The translations under genes and the position numbers were made by a program. The notes under the pieces were generated by a model. That model was not told where the DNA came from and searched no databases. It saw only the letters and a list, made by a program, of their open reading frames with translations. 23,558 bases of DNA from DATEEW01 sp035273665 (GTDB lineage Bacteria > Pseudomonadota > Gammaproteobacteria > Burkholderiales > SG8-39), in assembly GCA_035273665.1 (NCBI GenBank), contig DATEOW010000216.1, positions 1-23,558 of the forward strand. Reading direction: 5' to 3'. The stretch's first letter is position 1. Every line of letters starts with the position of its first letter. Shown in pieces: positions 16,194-23,558 of the stretch.

Positions 16194-18332
16194 ATGCATC
16201 CTGTGACGGCGGTCTGGCCCGGCAAACCCTATCCTGCGGGTGCGACCTGGGACGGTGAAGGCGTTAACTTCGCGTTGTTCTCCGAACATGCCGAGAAAGT
16301 CGAGCTGTGTATTTTCGATGTCGCCGGCCGGCGAGAAATCCAACGTATCGATGTGCGCGAGCGGACCGACCAAGTCTGGCATTGCTATTTACCCGAAGCA
16401 CGTCCGGGACTGCTCTACGGTTATCGCGTACATGGCGCCTATAAGCCTGAAGAGGGCCATCGCTTCAACCCTCATAAACTTCTGCTTGATCCCTACGCTA
16501 AAAGCATTGCGGGAAACATTCGCTGGAGCGATGCGTTATTCGGCTACAGCATCGGCAACAAGCGCGAAGACCTGAGCTTCGACCGTCGCGACAGCGCGGG
16601 CGGTATGCCTAAATGCAAGGTCATCGATCCCGCATTCACTTGGGGCAACGATCGCAGTCCGGAAATTCCCTGGCACGAGATGGTGATCTATGAAATGCAC
16701 GTCAAGGGATTCACTATGCGCAATCCCGACGTGCCCGCCGCACTCAGCGGCACCTACGCGGGCTTGGCCACCGCGCCGGTGATCGAATATCTCAAGCGAC
16801 TCGGTGTCACCACGGTTGAGCTCATGCCGGTGCATAGCTTTGTCGACGACCGGTATCTCGTTCAGAAGCAGCTGTCGAATTACTGGGGCTACAACACCAT
16901 CGGCTTTTTCTCGCCCGAGGCGCGCTATTCCGCGACCGGGAAAGTGTCCGAATTTAAAACCATGGTCAAGACGCTGCATTCGGCGGGGATCGAAGTCATT
17001 CTCGACGTCGTTTACAACCATACTGCTGAAGGCAGTCATATGGGGCCGACCTTGTCGTTCCGCGGTGTGGACAACGCGAGCTACTACCGCCTCGTTGGCG
17101 ACAACAAACGTTATTACAACGACTACACGGGCTGCGGTAACACCCTCAACATGCAATCGCCGCGCGTCCTGCAGTTGATCATGGATAGTCTGCGCTATTG
17201 GGTGACGGAGATGCATGTCGATGGCTTCCGTTTCGATCTGGCTTCCGCGCTTGCGCGCGAACTGCACGAAGTCGATCGCCTCGGCGCATTCTTCGACATC
17301 ATTCGGCAGGACCCTGTCCTATCCCAAGTGAAGCTCATCGCGGAACCCTGGGATCTCGGCGAAGGCGGTTACCAGGTCGGCAATTTTCCGATTGGCTGGG
17401 CGGAATGGAACGACAAGTACCGCGACACCATGCGCGCCTATTGGAAAGGCGACGAGGGTCTCATCGGGGAATTCGCCACCCGCATCACGGGCTCCAGCGA
17501 CCTGTATAGCTCGAACGGACGTCGGCCCTACGCGAGCATCAATTTCGTTGCTGCCCACGACGGCTTTACCTTGCATGACGTCGTTTCCTACAACAGTAAA
17601 CACAATGAGGCGAACGGCGAAGAAAACCGCGACGGCCACGATCACAATCTTTCTTGGAACTGTGGGGTCGAAGGTCCCACCGACGACCCGGCGATCAAAG
17701 CCCTGCGCGAGCGGCAGAAGCGCAATCTATTGGCGACGCTGTTTTTGTCGCAGGGGGTGCCAATGCTGCTTGCCGGCGACGAACTCGGCCGTTCCCAATT
17801 GGGAAACAACAACGCCTATTGTCAGGACAACGAGATTAGCTGGATGGAATGGAGTTCGAACCCCGAGCGCGATGCGCTATGCGAGTTCACTAGCGCGCTC
17901 ATTCACTTCCGCCGCGAACATCCCGTGCTGCATCGCCGCCATTTTTTCCAGGGTCGGCCTTTGCATGGCAGTGATGTCAAAGACATCATTTGGCTCAAGC
18001 CCGACGGTACGGAAATGACCGAACAAGAATGGCAGCATGATTTCGCCCGTTGCCTCGGCGTGAGGCTTTCGGGACAGGCCATGACGGAAACGGATGAGCG
18101 CGGTCGCCCAGAGAGCGACGACGACATGCTTGTCATCTTCAACGCGCATCACGAACAAATCGACTTCGTCTTACCCGGCATCGCAGAGGGCGCGCGTTGG
18201 CACGCCGTTTTCGACACCGTCGAATCGACTCGTCTTTCCGGCCGCGTATTCGAAGGCCACGCCCGCTATCCGGTGCAAGCGCGTTCGCTGGTCTTGCTGA
18301 CTTGCCCGAGGAAGATTGCAACAAGCGAATGA
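16194..18332 (+). CDS. glgX: Glycogen debranching enzyme GlgX/TreX
   Basis: This 712-residue isoamylase-type enzyme (GH13_11) hydrolyses alpha-1,6 branches. An N-terminal CBM48 (about 8-105, opening PGKPYPAGATWDGEGVNFAL) precedes the GH13 barrel that starts at VIYEMHVKGF (residue 164). The catalytic residues are Asp348 (GFRFDLASAL), Glu384 (LIAEPWDLG) and Asp456 (AAHDGFTLHD), all intact; the NAYCQDNEISW motif is typical of this family. Being joined to treZ by a 4-base overlap and near treY, it probably plays the TreX role of supplying linear chains for trehalose formation. The start at 16194 gives the family's usual N-terminus; the ribosome site is a weak AAGAAG just upstream. Confidence 0.95.
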   Translation: MHPVTAVWPGKPYPAGATWDGEGVNFALFSEHAEKVELCIFDVAGRREIQRIDVRERTDQVWHCYLPEARPGLLYGYRVHGAYKPEEGHRFNPHKLLLDPYAKSIAGNIRWSDALFGYSIGNKREDLSFDRRDSAGGMPKCKVIDPAFTWGNDRSPEIPWHEMVIYEMHVKGFTMRNPDVPAALSGTYAGLATAPVIEYLKRLGVTTVELMPVHSFVDDRYLVQKQLSNYWGYNTIGFFSPEARYSATGKVSEFKTMVKTLHSAGIEVILDVVYNHTAEGSHMGPTLSFRGVDNASYYRLVGDNKRYYNDYTGCGNTLNMQSPRVLQLIMDSLRYWVTEMHVDGFRFDLASALARELHEVDRLGAFFDIIRQDPVLSQVKLIAEPWDLGEGGYQVGNFPIGWAEWNDKYRDTMRAYWKGDEGLIGEFATRITGSSDLYSSNGRRPYASINFVAAHDGFTLHDVVSYNSKHNEANGEENRDGHDHNLSWNCGVEGPTDDPAIKALRERQKRNLLATLFLSQGVPMLLAGDELGRSQLGNNNAYCQDNEISWMEWSSNPERDALCEFTSALIHFRREHPVLHRRHFFQGRPLHGSDVKDIIWLKPDGTEMTEQEWQHDFARCLGVRLSGQAMTETDERGRPESDDDMLVIFNAHHEQIDFVLPGIAEGARWHAVFDTVESTRLSGRVFEGHARYPVQARSLVLLTCPRKIATSE

Positions 18333-20170
18333 AACGTTTGCATCAAATGCCTTTCGGCGCGCAACTGCTCGAAGGCGGTGGCACGCGATTTCGTTTGTGG
18401 GCACCTAAAGCCGCGCGCGTCGATCTCTTGTTGCAAGGCGATACGCGGGCGGAACTACCGATGCGCGCTGCCGGCGCGGGATGGTACGAAACAGTCGTCG
18501 GCAATGCCGGCGCGGGTACGCGCTACGCTTACCGCATCGACGGCGGCATCAGCGTGCCGGACCCGGCGAGCCGCAGCAATCCACAAGACGTTCACACCGC
18601 GAGCGAAGTCGTCGATCCGCTGAGCTTTGAATGGGAAGACGCGGACTGGGGCGGCCGGCCTTGGGAAGAAGCGGTGATTTACGAATTGCATGTCGGGACC
18701 TTCACGCCCGAGGGGACCTACGCCGCCGCGCAGCGGCGGCTCGACTATCTCGCTGACTTCGGCGTCACCGTCATTGAATTGATGCCGCTGGCGCAATTCC
18801 CCGGCAAGCGCGGCTGGGGCTACGACGGTGTCCTGCCCTACGCGCCCGAGAATGCTTATGGACCTCTGCACGACCTCAAGGCTTTCATCCAGGCGGCGCA
18901 TCAACGCGGGTTGATGGTGCTGCTCGACGTGGTCTATAACCACTTCGGGCCGGAAGGCAATTATCTCCACACCTACGCCGAGGCCTTCTTCAATCCCAAA
19001 CATCAAACGCCCTGGGGCGCTGCAATCAATTTCGACGGTGCGCAATCAGCGGTAGTCAGAGACTTTTTCATACACAACGCGCTTTATTGGTTGCAGGAAT
19101 ATCACTTCGACGGTTTACGCCTCGATGCGGTCCATGCCATTGCCGATGACAGCAAACCGCATTTTCTCCGCTCGCTCACCGAAGCGATCCGCGAGGGTCC
19201 CGGCATGCACCGGCATGTGCATCTCGTCTTGGAAAACGAGCACAACGAGGCGCATTTTCTCGGGCGCGATCACGCCGACCGGCCCTTGGTCGCCGATGCG
19301 CAATGGAACGACGATACGCATCACGCATTGCACGTTCTTACTACGGGCGAGAAAGACGGTTATTACATCGACTACGCCGATCGACCGCTGGTATTGCTGG
19401 GCCGTTGCCTTGCCGAAGGCTTTGCCTATCAGGGCGAACCGTCGCGTTTACGCGGAGGCATCGCTCGCGGGGAACCAAGCCTGCACCTGCCCGCCACAGC
19501 ATTCATTAATTTCTTGCAGAACCACGATCAGATCGGCAATCGTGCATTTGGCGAACGCATCGGTGCGCTTGCGCCACCCGAGGCCGTTGCAGCCGCACTC
19601 GCCTGCGTACTGCTTGCGCCCTCTATCCCGATGCTGTTTATGGGAGAAGAGTTCGATGCGACCTCGCCTTTCCTCTTCTTCTGCGATTTCGGACCGGAGC
19701 TTGCCGGCTTGGTGACGCAAGGACGACGTTCCGAATTCGGTCGTTTCGCGCGCTTCGCCGATCCTGAAGTTCAAAACGCTATTCCAGACCCAAACGCGCT
19801 TGAAACCTTCGAGCGCAGTAAGCTGGATTGGGAGGAACTCGACGAGCCTCATCGGCGCGCCCGGTTACAACTCTGCAAACGTCTGCTGGAATTGCGCCAT
19901 CGTCATGTGGTTCCGCGGCTGTCCAATATGAAAGCTTCCGGCGCCTATGTGGCACATGAACGCGAAGGCCTGAGCGTGCATTGGACGCTGGGCGATGGCG
20001 CTCGATTGCATCTGAGCGCAAACTTGAGCGCGACGGAAATCAGTATTGTGACGCCGCCACCCGGGCATTGTTTTTATATGACGTCCAACATTGCCGATTT
20101 AAACTTGCCTACCCGCCGACTGCCGCCCTGGTCGGTAATCTGGAGTCTGGAAATGTCGGAGAACATGTGA
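18329..20170 (+). CDS. treZ: Malto-oligosyltrehalose trehalohydrolase TreZ
   Basis: TreZ (613 residues, GH13_10) releases trehalose from the end of maltooligosyltrehalose made by TreY. An N-terminal CBM48-like domain (FGAQLLEGGGTRFRLWAPKA) precedes the barrel, which begins at VIYELHVGTFTPEGTY near residue 117. Catalytic residues are Asp266 (GLRLDAVHAI), Glu302 (LVLENEHNEA) and Asp400 (LQNHDQIGNRAFGER). The ENE motif and the HDQIGNRAFGER loop are diagnostic for TreZ. The ATG at 18329 overlaps the TGA of glgX as ATGA, indicating translational coupling; a longer frame back to 18197 would lie inside glgX and has no homologous counterpart. treZ ends with TGA two codons before the malQ start, in the same frame. 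Confidence 0.95.
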   Translation: MKRLHQMPFGAQLLEGGGTRFRLWAPKAARVDLLLQGDTRAELPMRAAGAGWYETVVGNAGAGTRYAYRIDGGISVPDPASRSNPQDVHTASEVVDPLSFEWEDADWGGRPWEEAVIYELHVGTFTPEGTYAAAQRRLDYLADFGVTVIELMPLAQFPGKRGWGYDGVLPYAPENAYGPLHDLKAFIQAAHQRGLMVLLDVVYNHFGPEGNYLHTYAEAFFNPKHQTPWGAAINFDGAQSAVVRDFFIHNALYWLQEYHFDGLRLDAVHAIADDSKPHFLRSLTEAIREGPGMHRHVHLVLENEHNEAHFLGRDHADRPLVADAQWNDDTHHALHVLTTGEKDGYYIDYADRPLVLLGRCLAEGFAYQGEPSRLRGGIARGEPSLHLPATAFINFLQNHDQIGNRAFGERIGALAPPEAVAAALACVLLAPSIPMLFMGEEFDATSPFLFFCDFGPELAGLVTQGRRSEFGRFARFADPEVQNAIPDPNALETFERSKLDWEELDEPHRRARLQLCKRLLELRHRHVVPRLSNMKASGAYVAHEREGLSVHWTLGDGARLHLSANLSATEISIVTPPPGHCFYMTSNIADLNLPTRRLPPWSVIWSLEMSENM

Positions 20171-20176
20171 TGTCCT

Positions 20177-22372
20177 ATGCGTGATGCGCTGGTTCATCTT
20201 GCTTCCCTGTACGGTATCGCATCCGACTACTACGACATCTGGGGCAAACAACATCAAGTCAGCGACGCGTCGCTGAGCGCGTTACTGGGGACGATGGGTG
20301 TCGCGGCGAACTCGCCTGACACGATCGAAGCCGCCATCCAAAATTGCGAGGCGCAGCGTTGGAAAAATCTCATCCCCCCCGTAGTTGTTGCACGCGCGCA
20401 TAAACGGCCATGGTTGCTGCGCCTCAATCTTCCGCCGTTGCTCGATAACGCAACACTTAGCTGGCGCATCGAACAGGAAGACGGTGTGCGCCATGGCGCA
20501 GATATTCGTCCAGCGGACTTGCATTGCCCCGAATCTCGCATTGCCGATGGCGAACCGCGCATCGGCAGAGAGTGGTCGCTCGATATCAACCTGCCGCTCG
20601 GCTATCACCTGCTGTATCTCTCGCATGAGGGGCGAGACGTTGGGCGATGCCTGTTGGTCGTCGCACCCCCAACCTGCTTCCAGCCGCCGCGACTGCGCGA
20701 GGGCGGCCGCATCTGGGGAAGTGTTGTTCAGCTCTATTCGTTGCGCTCGGAACGCAACTGGGGCATCGGCGATTATGCGGATCTCGCATTGCTCGTTGAG
20801 CAATGGGGGGTGCGTGGCGCCGGCATTGTCGGTGTCAATCCGCTGCACGCGCTTTTTCCGCATAACCCGGCGCACAGTAGTCCCTACAGTCCATCGAGCC
20901 GGCTGTTCAAGAACGTCCTTTATCTTGCGCTTGATCTGATTGAAGACTATTCGGAATGCGCACATACCCAGGCACATGTGCAAAGCGAAGGCTTTCAAAC
21001 GCAACTGCGCCAACTACGTGAGAGCGAATTAGTCGATTACGCCAGAGTAGGCGCGACGAAATTCGCCGTGCTGGAAAAACTCTACGCCTCTTTTCGCGAA
21101 AAACATCTCGAGGTCGAGGATGACCGCGCCGACGACTTTCGCGCGTTCCAAAAAGAGGGCGGCGAAAATCTTCGTCGGCACGCTTTATTCGAAGCCTTGC
21201 AAGCCCATTTCCATTCGCGCGATCCCAGCGCTTGGGGCTGGCCCGTTTGGCCGGAAGACTATCGCGATCCGGAGAGCGTCGCGGTCCGCCAATTTGCCGA
21301 AGCGCAGGTCGAGCGCATCGAGTTCTATGAATACCTGCAATGGCAAGCCGACCTTCAACTCGCTGCGGTGTGCGAACGTGCGCATGACGCAGGGCTGAGC
21401 GTCGGTCTTTATGAAGACCTTGCCGTCTCCATCGATCGCGGCGGCGCCGAGTCTTGGGCCAATCAGGATTTGTACGCCATCGACGCGAGCGTCGGCGCAC
21501 CGCCGGACGAATTCAATCTCCAAGGACAGAACTGGGGTCTGCCGCCGCTGATTCCGGCGCGATTGCATGCAGCGGCTTATGCGCCTTTCATCGCCACGCT
21601 GCGTGCAACCATGCGTCATGCGGGCGCGTTACGCATCGATCATGTGATGGGACTGGCGCGCTTGTTCTGGGCACCGCCCGGGCAAGATGCATCGCATGGC
21701 GGCTACGTGCATTACCCCTTCGACGATCTGCTGGGCATTCTCGCGCTGGAAAGTCATCGTCATCGTTGCCTGGTCATCGGCGAAGACCTCGGCACCGTGC
21801 CGGACGAAGTGCGCAGCGCTTTGTTGGAGCACGTGGTGTTGTCTTATCGGCTGCTTTATTTCGAAAGGCGCGAGGACGGTAGCTTCAAATCCCCGAACGA
21901 ATATCCTGCTGTAGCGATCGTTTCCGCCACGACCCACGATCTGCCGACGCTCGCGGGCTGGTGGGAAGGCAGCGATATTGATTTGCGCCTCTCGCTGCAT
22001 CTCTTTCCGGATGCGGCGATGGCCGAGTCGCAACGACAGTCACGCGACGCAGACCGCCGCAAGCTTCTGGAAGCGCTCGCGCGCGAAGGGCTATTGCCGG
22101 TGCAATTCTCCACCGACCCCGCCGACACGCCACGCATGACGCCCGAACTCGCGCAAGCGATTGCCGCTTATCTTGGCGCGACGCCGGCGAAGGTGGAGGT
22201 CATCCAAATGGAAGACGTGCTCGAAATGCGGGAACAGGCCAATATGCCCGGCACCACGCATGAGCATCCGAATTGGCAGCGCAAATTGACGCTCGGTCTC
22301 GAACACCTGGCTGCCGATGAGCGCTTTATTCGCTTGACGCAGGAATTGCAGGCAGCGCGCGGCCCGTCTTAG
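20177..22372 (+). CDS. malQ: 4-alpha-glucanotransferase MalQ
   Basis: MalQ (731 residues, GH77 amylomaltase) transfers glucan segments between maltooligosaccharides and releases glucose. An N-terminal region of about 175 residues, as in the longer E. coli-type enzymes, precedes the catalytic barrel at GSVVQLYSLRSERNWGIGDY. Catalytic residues are Asp488 (ALRIDHVMGL), Glu536 (VIGEDLGTVP) and Asp588 (TTHDLPTLAGWW), spaced 48 and 52 residues exactly as in E. coli MalQ. The start is the first possible one after the in-frame treZ stop. Placed between treZ and treY, it probably regrows the short maltooligosaccharides left by trehalose release so that TreY can use them again. The last codons are followed by a 65-base spacer to treY. 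Confidence 0.95.
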   Translation: MRDALVHLASLYGIASDYYDIWGKQHQVSDASLSALLGTMGVAANSPDTIEAAIQNCEAQRWKNLIPPVVVARAHKRPWLLRLNLPPLLDNATLSWRIEQEDGVRHGADIRPADLHCPESRIADGEPRIGREWSLDINLPLGYHLLYLSHEGRDVGRCLLVVAPPTCFQPPRLREGGRIWGSVVQLYSLRSERNWGIGDYADLALLVEQWGVRGAGIVGVNPLHALFPHNPAHSSPYSPSSRLFKNVLYLALDLIEDYSECAHTQAHVQSEGFQTQLRQLRESELVDYARVGATKFAVLEKLYASFREKHLEVEDDRADDFRAFQKEGGENLRRHALFEALQAHFHSRDPSAWGWPVWPEDYRDPESVAVRQFAEAQVERIEFYEYLQWQADLQLAAVCERAHDAGLSVGLYEDLAVSIDRGGAESWANQDLYAIDASVGAPPDEFNLQGQNWGLPPLIPARLHAAAYAPFIATLRATMRHAGALRIDHVMGLARLFWAPPGQDASHGGYVHYPFDDLLGILALESHRHRCLVIGEDLGTVPDEVRSALLEHVVLSYRLLYFERREDGSFKSPNEYPAVAIVSATTHDLPTLAGWWEGSDIDLRLSLHLFPDAAMAESQRQSRDADRRKLLEALAREGLLPVQFSTDPADTPRMTPELAQAIAAYLGATPAKVEVIQMEDVLEMREQANMPGTTHEHPNWQRKLTLGLEHLAADERFIRLTQELQAARGPS

Positions 22373-22437
22373 CCGCCAGGGGCAAGGGCCGATCCTTGCA
22401 TTCATTCTCAAACCCTTCATTTACCGAATAAAGAGCG

Positions 22438-23558
22438 ATGGCGATTATTCCGCGCGCCACTTATAGGCTGCAACTGCACAAGGACTTCGGCTTTGAGCAG
22501 GCGACGGCCATCGTGCCTTATCTGGCTTCGCTGGGGATCAGCCATGTGTATTGCTCGCCGTATTTGCGCGCTCGGCCCGGCAGTACGCACGGTTACGACA
22601 TCGTCGATCACAACGCCCTCAACCCGGAAATCGGCGACGAAGCCGCCTTCAATCGTTTTGTCGACGCGCTTCAAAAAAACGGCATGGGGCAGATTCTCGA
22701 TATGGTGCCGAACCACATGGGCGTCATGGGCGCGGACAATGCCTGGTGGCTTGATATTCTCGAGAACGGACCGGCGTCCGCCTATGCGGAATATTTCGAT
22801 ATCGAATGGAATCCGCTCGATCCCGCGTTGAGCGGAAAAGTATTGATCCCGGTGCTGGGCGACCACTATGGCAACGTACTCGAACGCGGCGAGTTCAAAC
22901 TCGCGTTCGATGCGGACGCCGGTAGCTTCCGCGTCGAGTACTACGAACACCGTTTCCCGATCGATCCGCGCGAATATGCGCCGCTGCTCATGCAATGCCT
23001 GCAGCGTCTCGGCAAGGACCTTCCCCAACCGGCGACGGAAGAATTACAAAGCCTCGCCGCCGCCTTCGAACATCTGCCGCCCCGTAAAGCGCTCGACACG
23101 GCCGCGCGCGAGATGCGTCGGCGCGACAAGGAGCTGCTCAAAAGCCGACTCGCGCGGCTAGCGAAAGAATATCCGCTCGTCACCTCAAGAATTGCCGATG
23201 CACTCGACGAATACGATGGCGATACTTCGGATCGCAATAGCTTCGCAAAGCTTGATGCCTTGCTCGAGGCGCAGGCATATCGCCTCGCCTACTGGCGTGT
23301 CGCCTCGGACGAAATCAACTATCGTCGTTTTTTCGATATCAACGATCTCGCCGCGCTGCGCCAGGAAAACCAGCAAACCTTCGACGATACGCATCGCTAT
23401 GTACTCGAGCTTGTCGCCGCGGGCAAGGTCGACGGATTGCGCATCGATCATCCCGACGGCCTCTACAATCCTGCGGAATATTTCGCGCAGTTGCAAAAAC
23501 GTTATGCGGAGCTCAGCGGCAGCGATCCTCAGACTGCGGCAAAGGACAAGCCCCTATA
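22438..23558 (+). CDS. treY: Malto-oligosyltrehalose synthase TreY (cut at the window edge)
   Basis: TreY (GH13_26) turns the reducing-end alpha-1,4 bond of a maltooligosaccharide into an alpha,alpha-1,1 bond, giving maltooligosyltrehalose for TreZ. The 373 residues present begin MAIIPRATYRLQLHKDFGF, the family's standard opening, then CSPYLRARPGSTHGYDIVD and MVPNHMGV. The segment YRRFFDINDLAALR and nucleophile Asp337 in GLRIDHPDGLYNP are diagnostic. The C-terminal half, including the acid/base Glu, is beyond the right edge. The ribosome site is modest (AAGAG about 4-8 bases before the ATG). No stop occurs up to base 23558, so the gene is not broken within the window. With glgX and treZ it completes the TreX-TreY-TreZ trehalose route. 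Confidence 0.95.
   Translation, partial: MAIIPRATYRLQLHKDFGFEQATAIVPYLASLGISHVYCSPYLRARPGSTHGYDIVDHNALNPEIGDEAAFNRFVDALQKNGMGQILDMVPNHMGVMGADNAWWLDILENGPASAYAEYFDIEWNPLDPALSGKVLIPVLGDHYGNVLERGEFKLAFDADAGSFRVEYYEHRFPIDPREYAPLLMQCLQRLGKDLPQPATEELQSLAAAFEHLPPRKALDTAAREMRRRDKELLKSRLARLAKEYPLVTSRIADALDEYDGDTSDRNSFAKLDALLEAQAYRLAYWRVASDEINYRRFFDINDLAALRQENQQTFDDTHRYVLELVAAGKVDGLRIDHPDGLYNPAEYFAQLQKRYAELSGSDPQTAAKDKPL

Noticed and set aside
16536..17267. Minus-strand open frame of 243 codons opposite glgX
   Set aside because: No domain or ribosome site, and entirely covered by the strongly supported glgX.
18197..18328. Upstream extension of treZ into glgX
   Set aside because: Out-of-frame reading of glgX; the ATG in the ATGA overlap gives the normal TreZ N-terminus.
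20282..21013. Minus-strand open frame of 243 codons opposite malQ
   Set aside because: Shadow frame inside malQ with no family resemblance.
1..23558. CRISPR arrays, tRNA genes, insertion sequences or phage genes
   Set aside because: No repeated spacers, cloverleaf-like segments, transposase motifs or terminal inverted repeats were recognised.

Overview
The window is about 23.6 kb of GC-rich proteobacterial DNA. It fits a beta- or gammaproteobacterium: a complete nine-gene F-type ATP synthase operon in the order atpI-B-E-F-H-A-G-D-C, beta- and gamma-like alpha and beta subunits, a proton-type c subunit, and a CATTCCCGCC/GGCGGGAATCCA hairpin of the kind dispersed in many such genomes. The genus cannot be fixed from sequence reading alone.

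Layout. Bases 1-161 hold the start of a PIN-domain protein on the minus strand, cut by the left edge. A divergent spacer follows, with a good sigma70-type promoter for the atp operon (206-235). Bases 265-7373 encode the whole F1Fo ATP synthase, closed by a strong intrinsic terminator at 7390-7418. Bases 7535-23558 hold an unbroken plus-strand run of eight genes: glgB, glgE, a treS-mak fusion, glgC, glgX, treZ, malQ and treY (cut by the right edge). A candidate sigma54 promoter (7439-7454) lies between the terminator and glgB. Apart from the PIN gene, everything reads rightward.

How the genes work together. GlgX debranches alpha-glucan. TreY and TreZ turn the linear chains into trehalose, and MalQ rebuilds the short leftovers into longer substrates. 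TreS isomerises trehalose to maltose, the fused maltokinase makes maltose-1-phosphate, GlgE polymerises it into linear alpha-glucan, and GlgB branches it. Both arms, glucan to trehalose and trehalose to glucan, are thus encoded in one cluster as a closed loop that costs one ATP per maltose unit. GlgC makes ADP-glucose, but its usual partner (GlgA or GlgM) is not in the window.

No tRNA, rRNA, CRISPR array, insertion sequence or phage gene was seen. All protein families are known. What deserves a second look is the combination of pathways in one operon, the possible sigma54 control, and the untranslated structure inside the atp operon: a shared leader before alpha and beta, hairpin-bearing spacers before gamma and epsilon.
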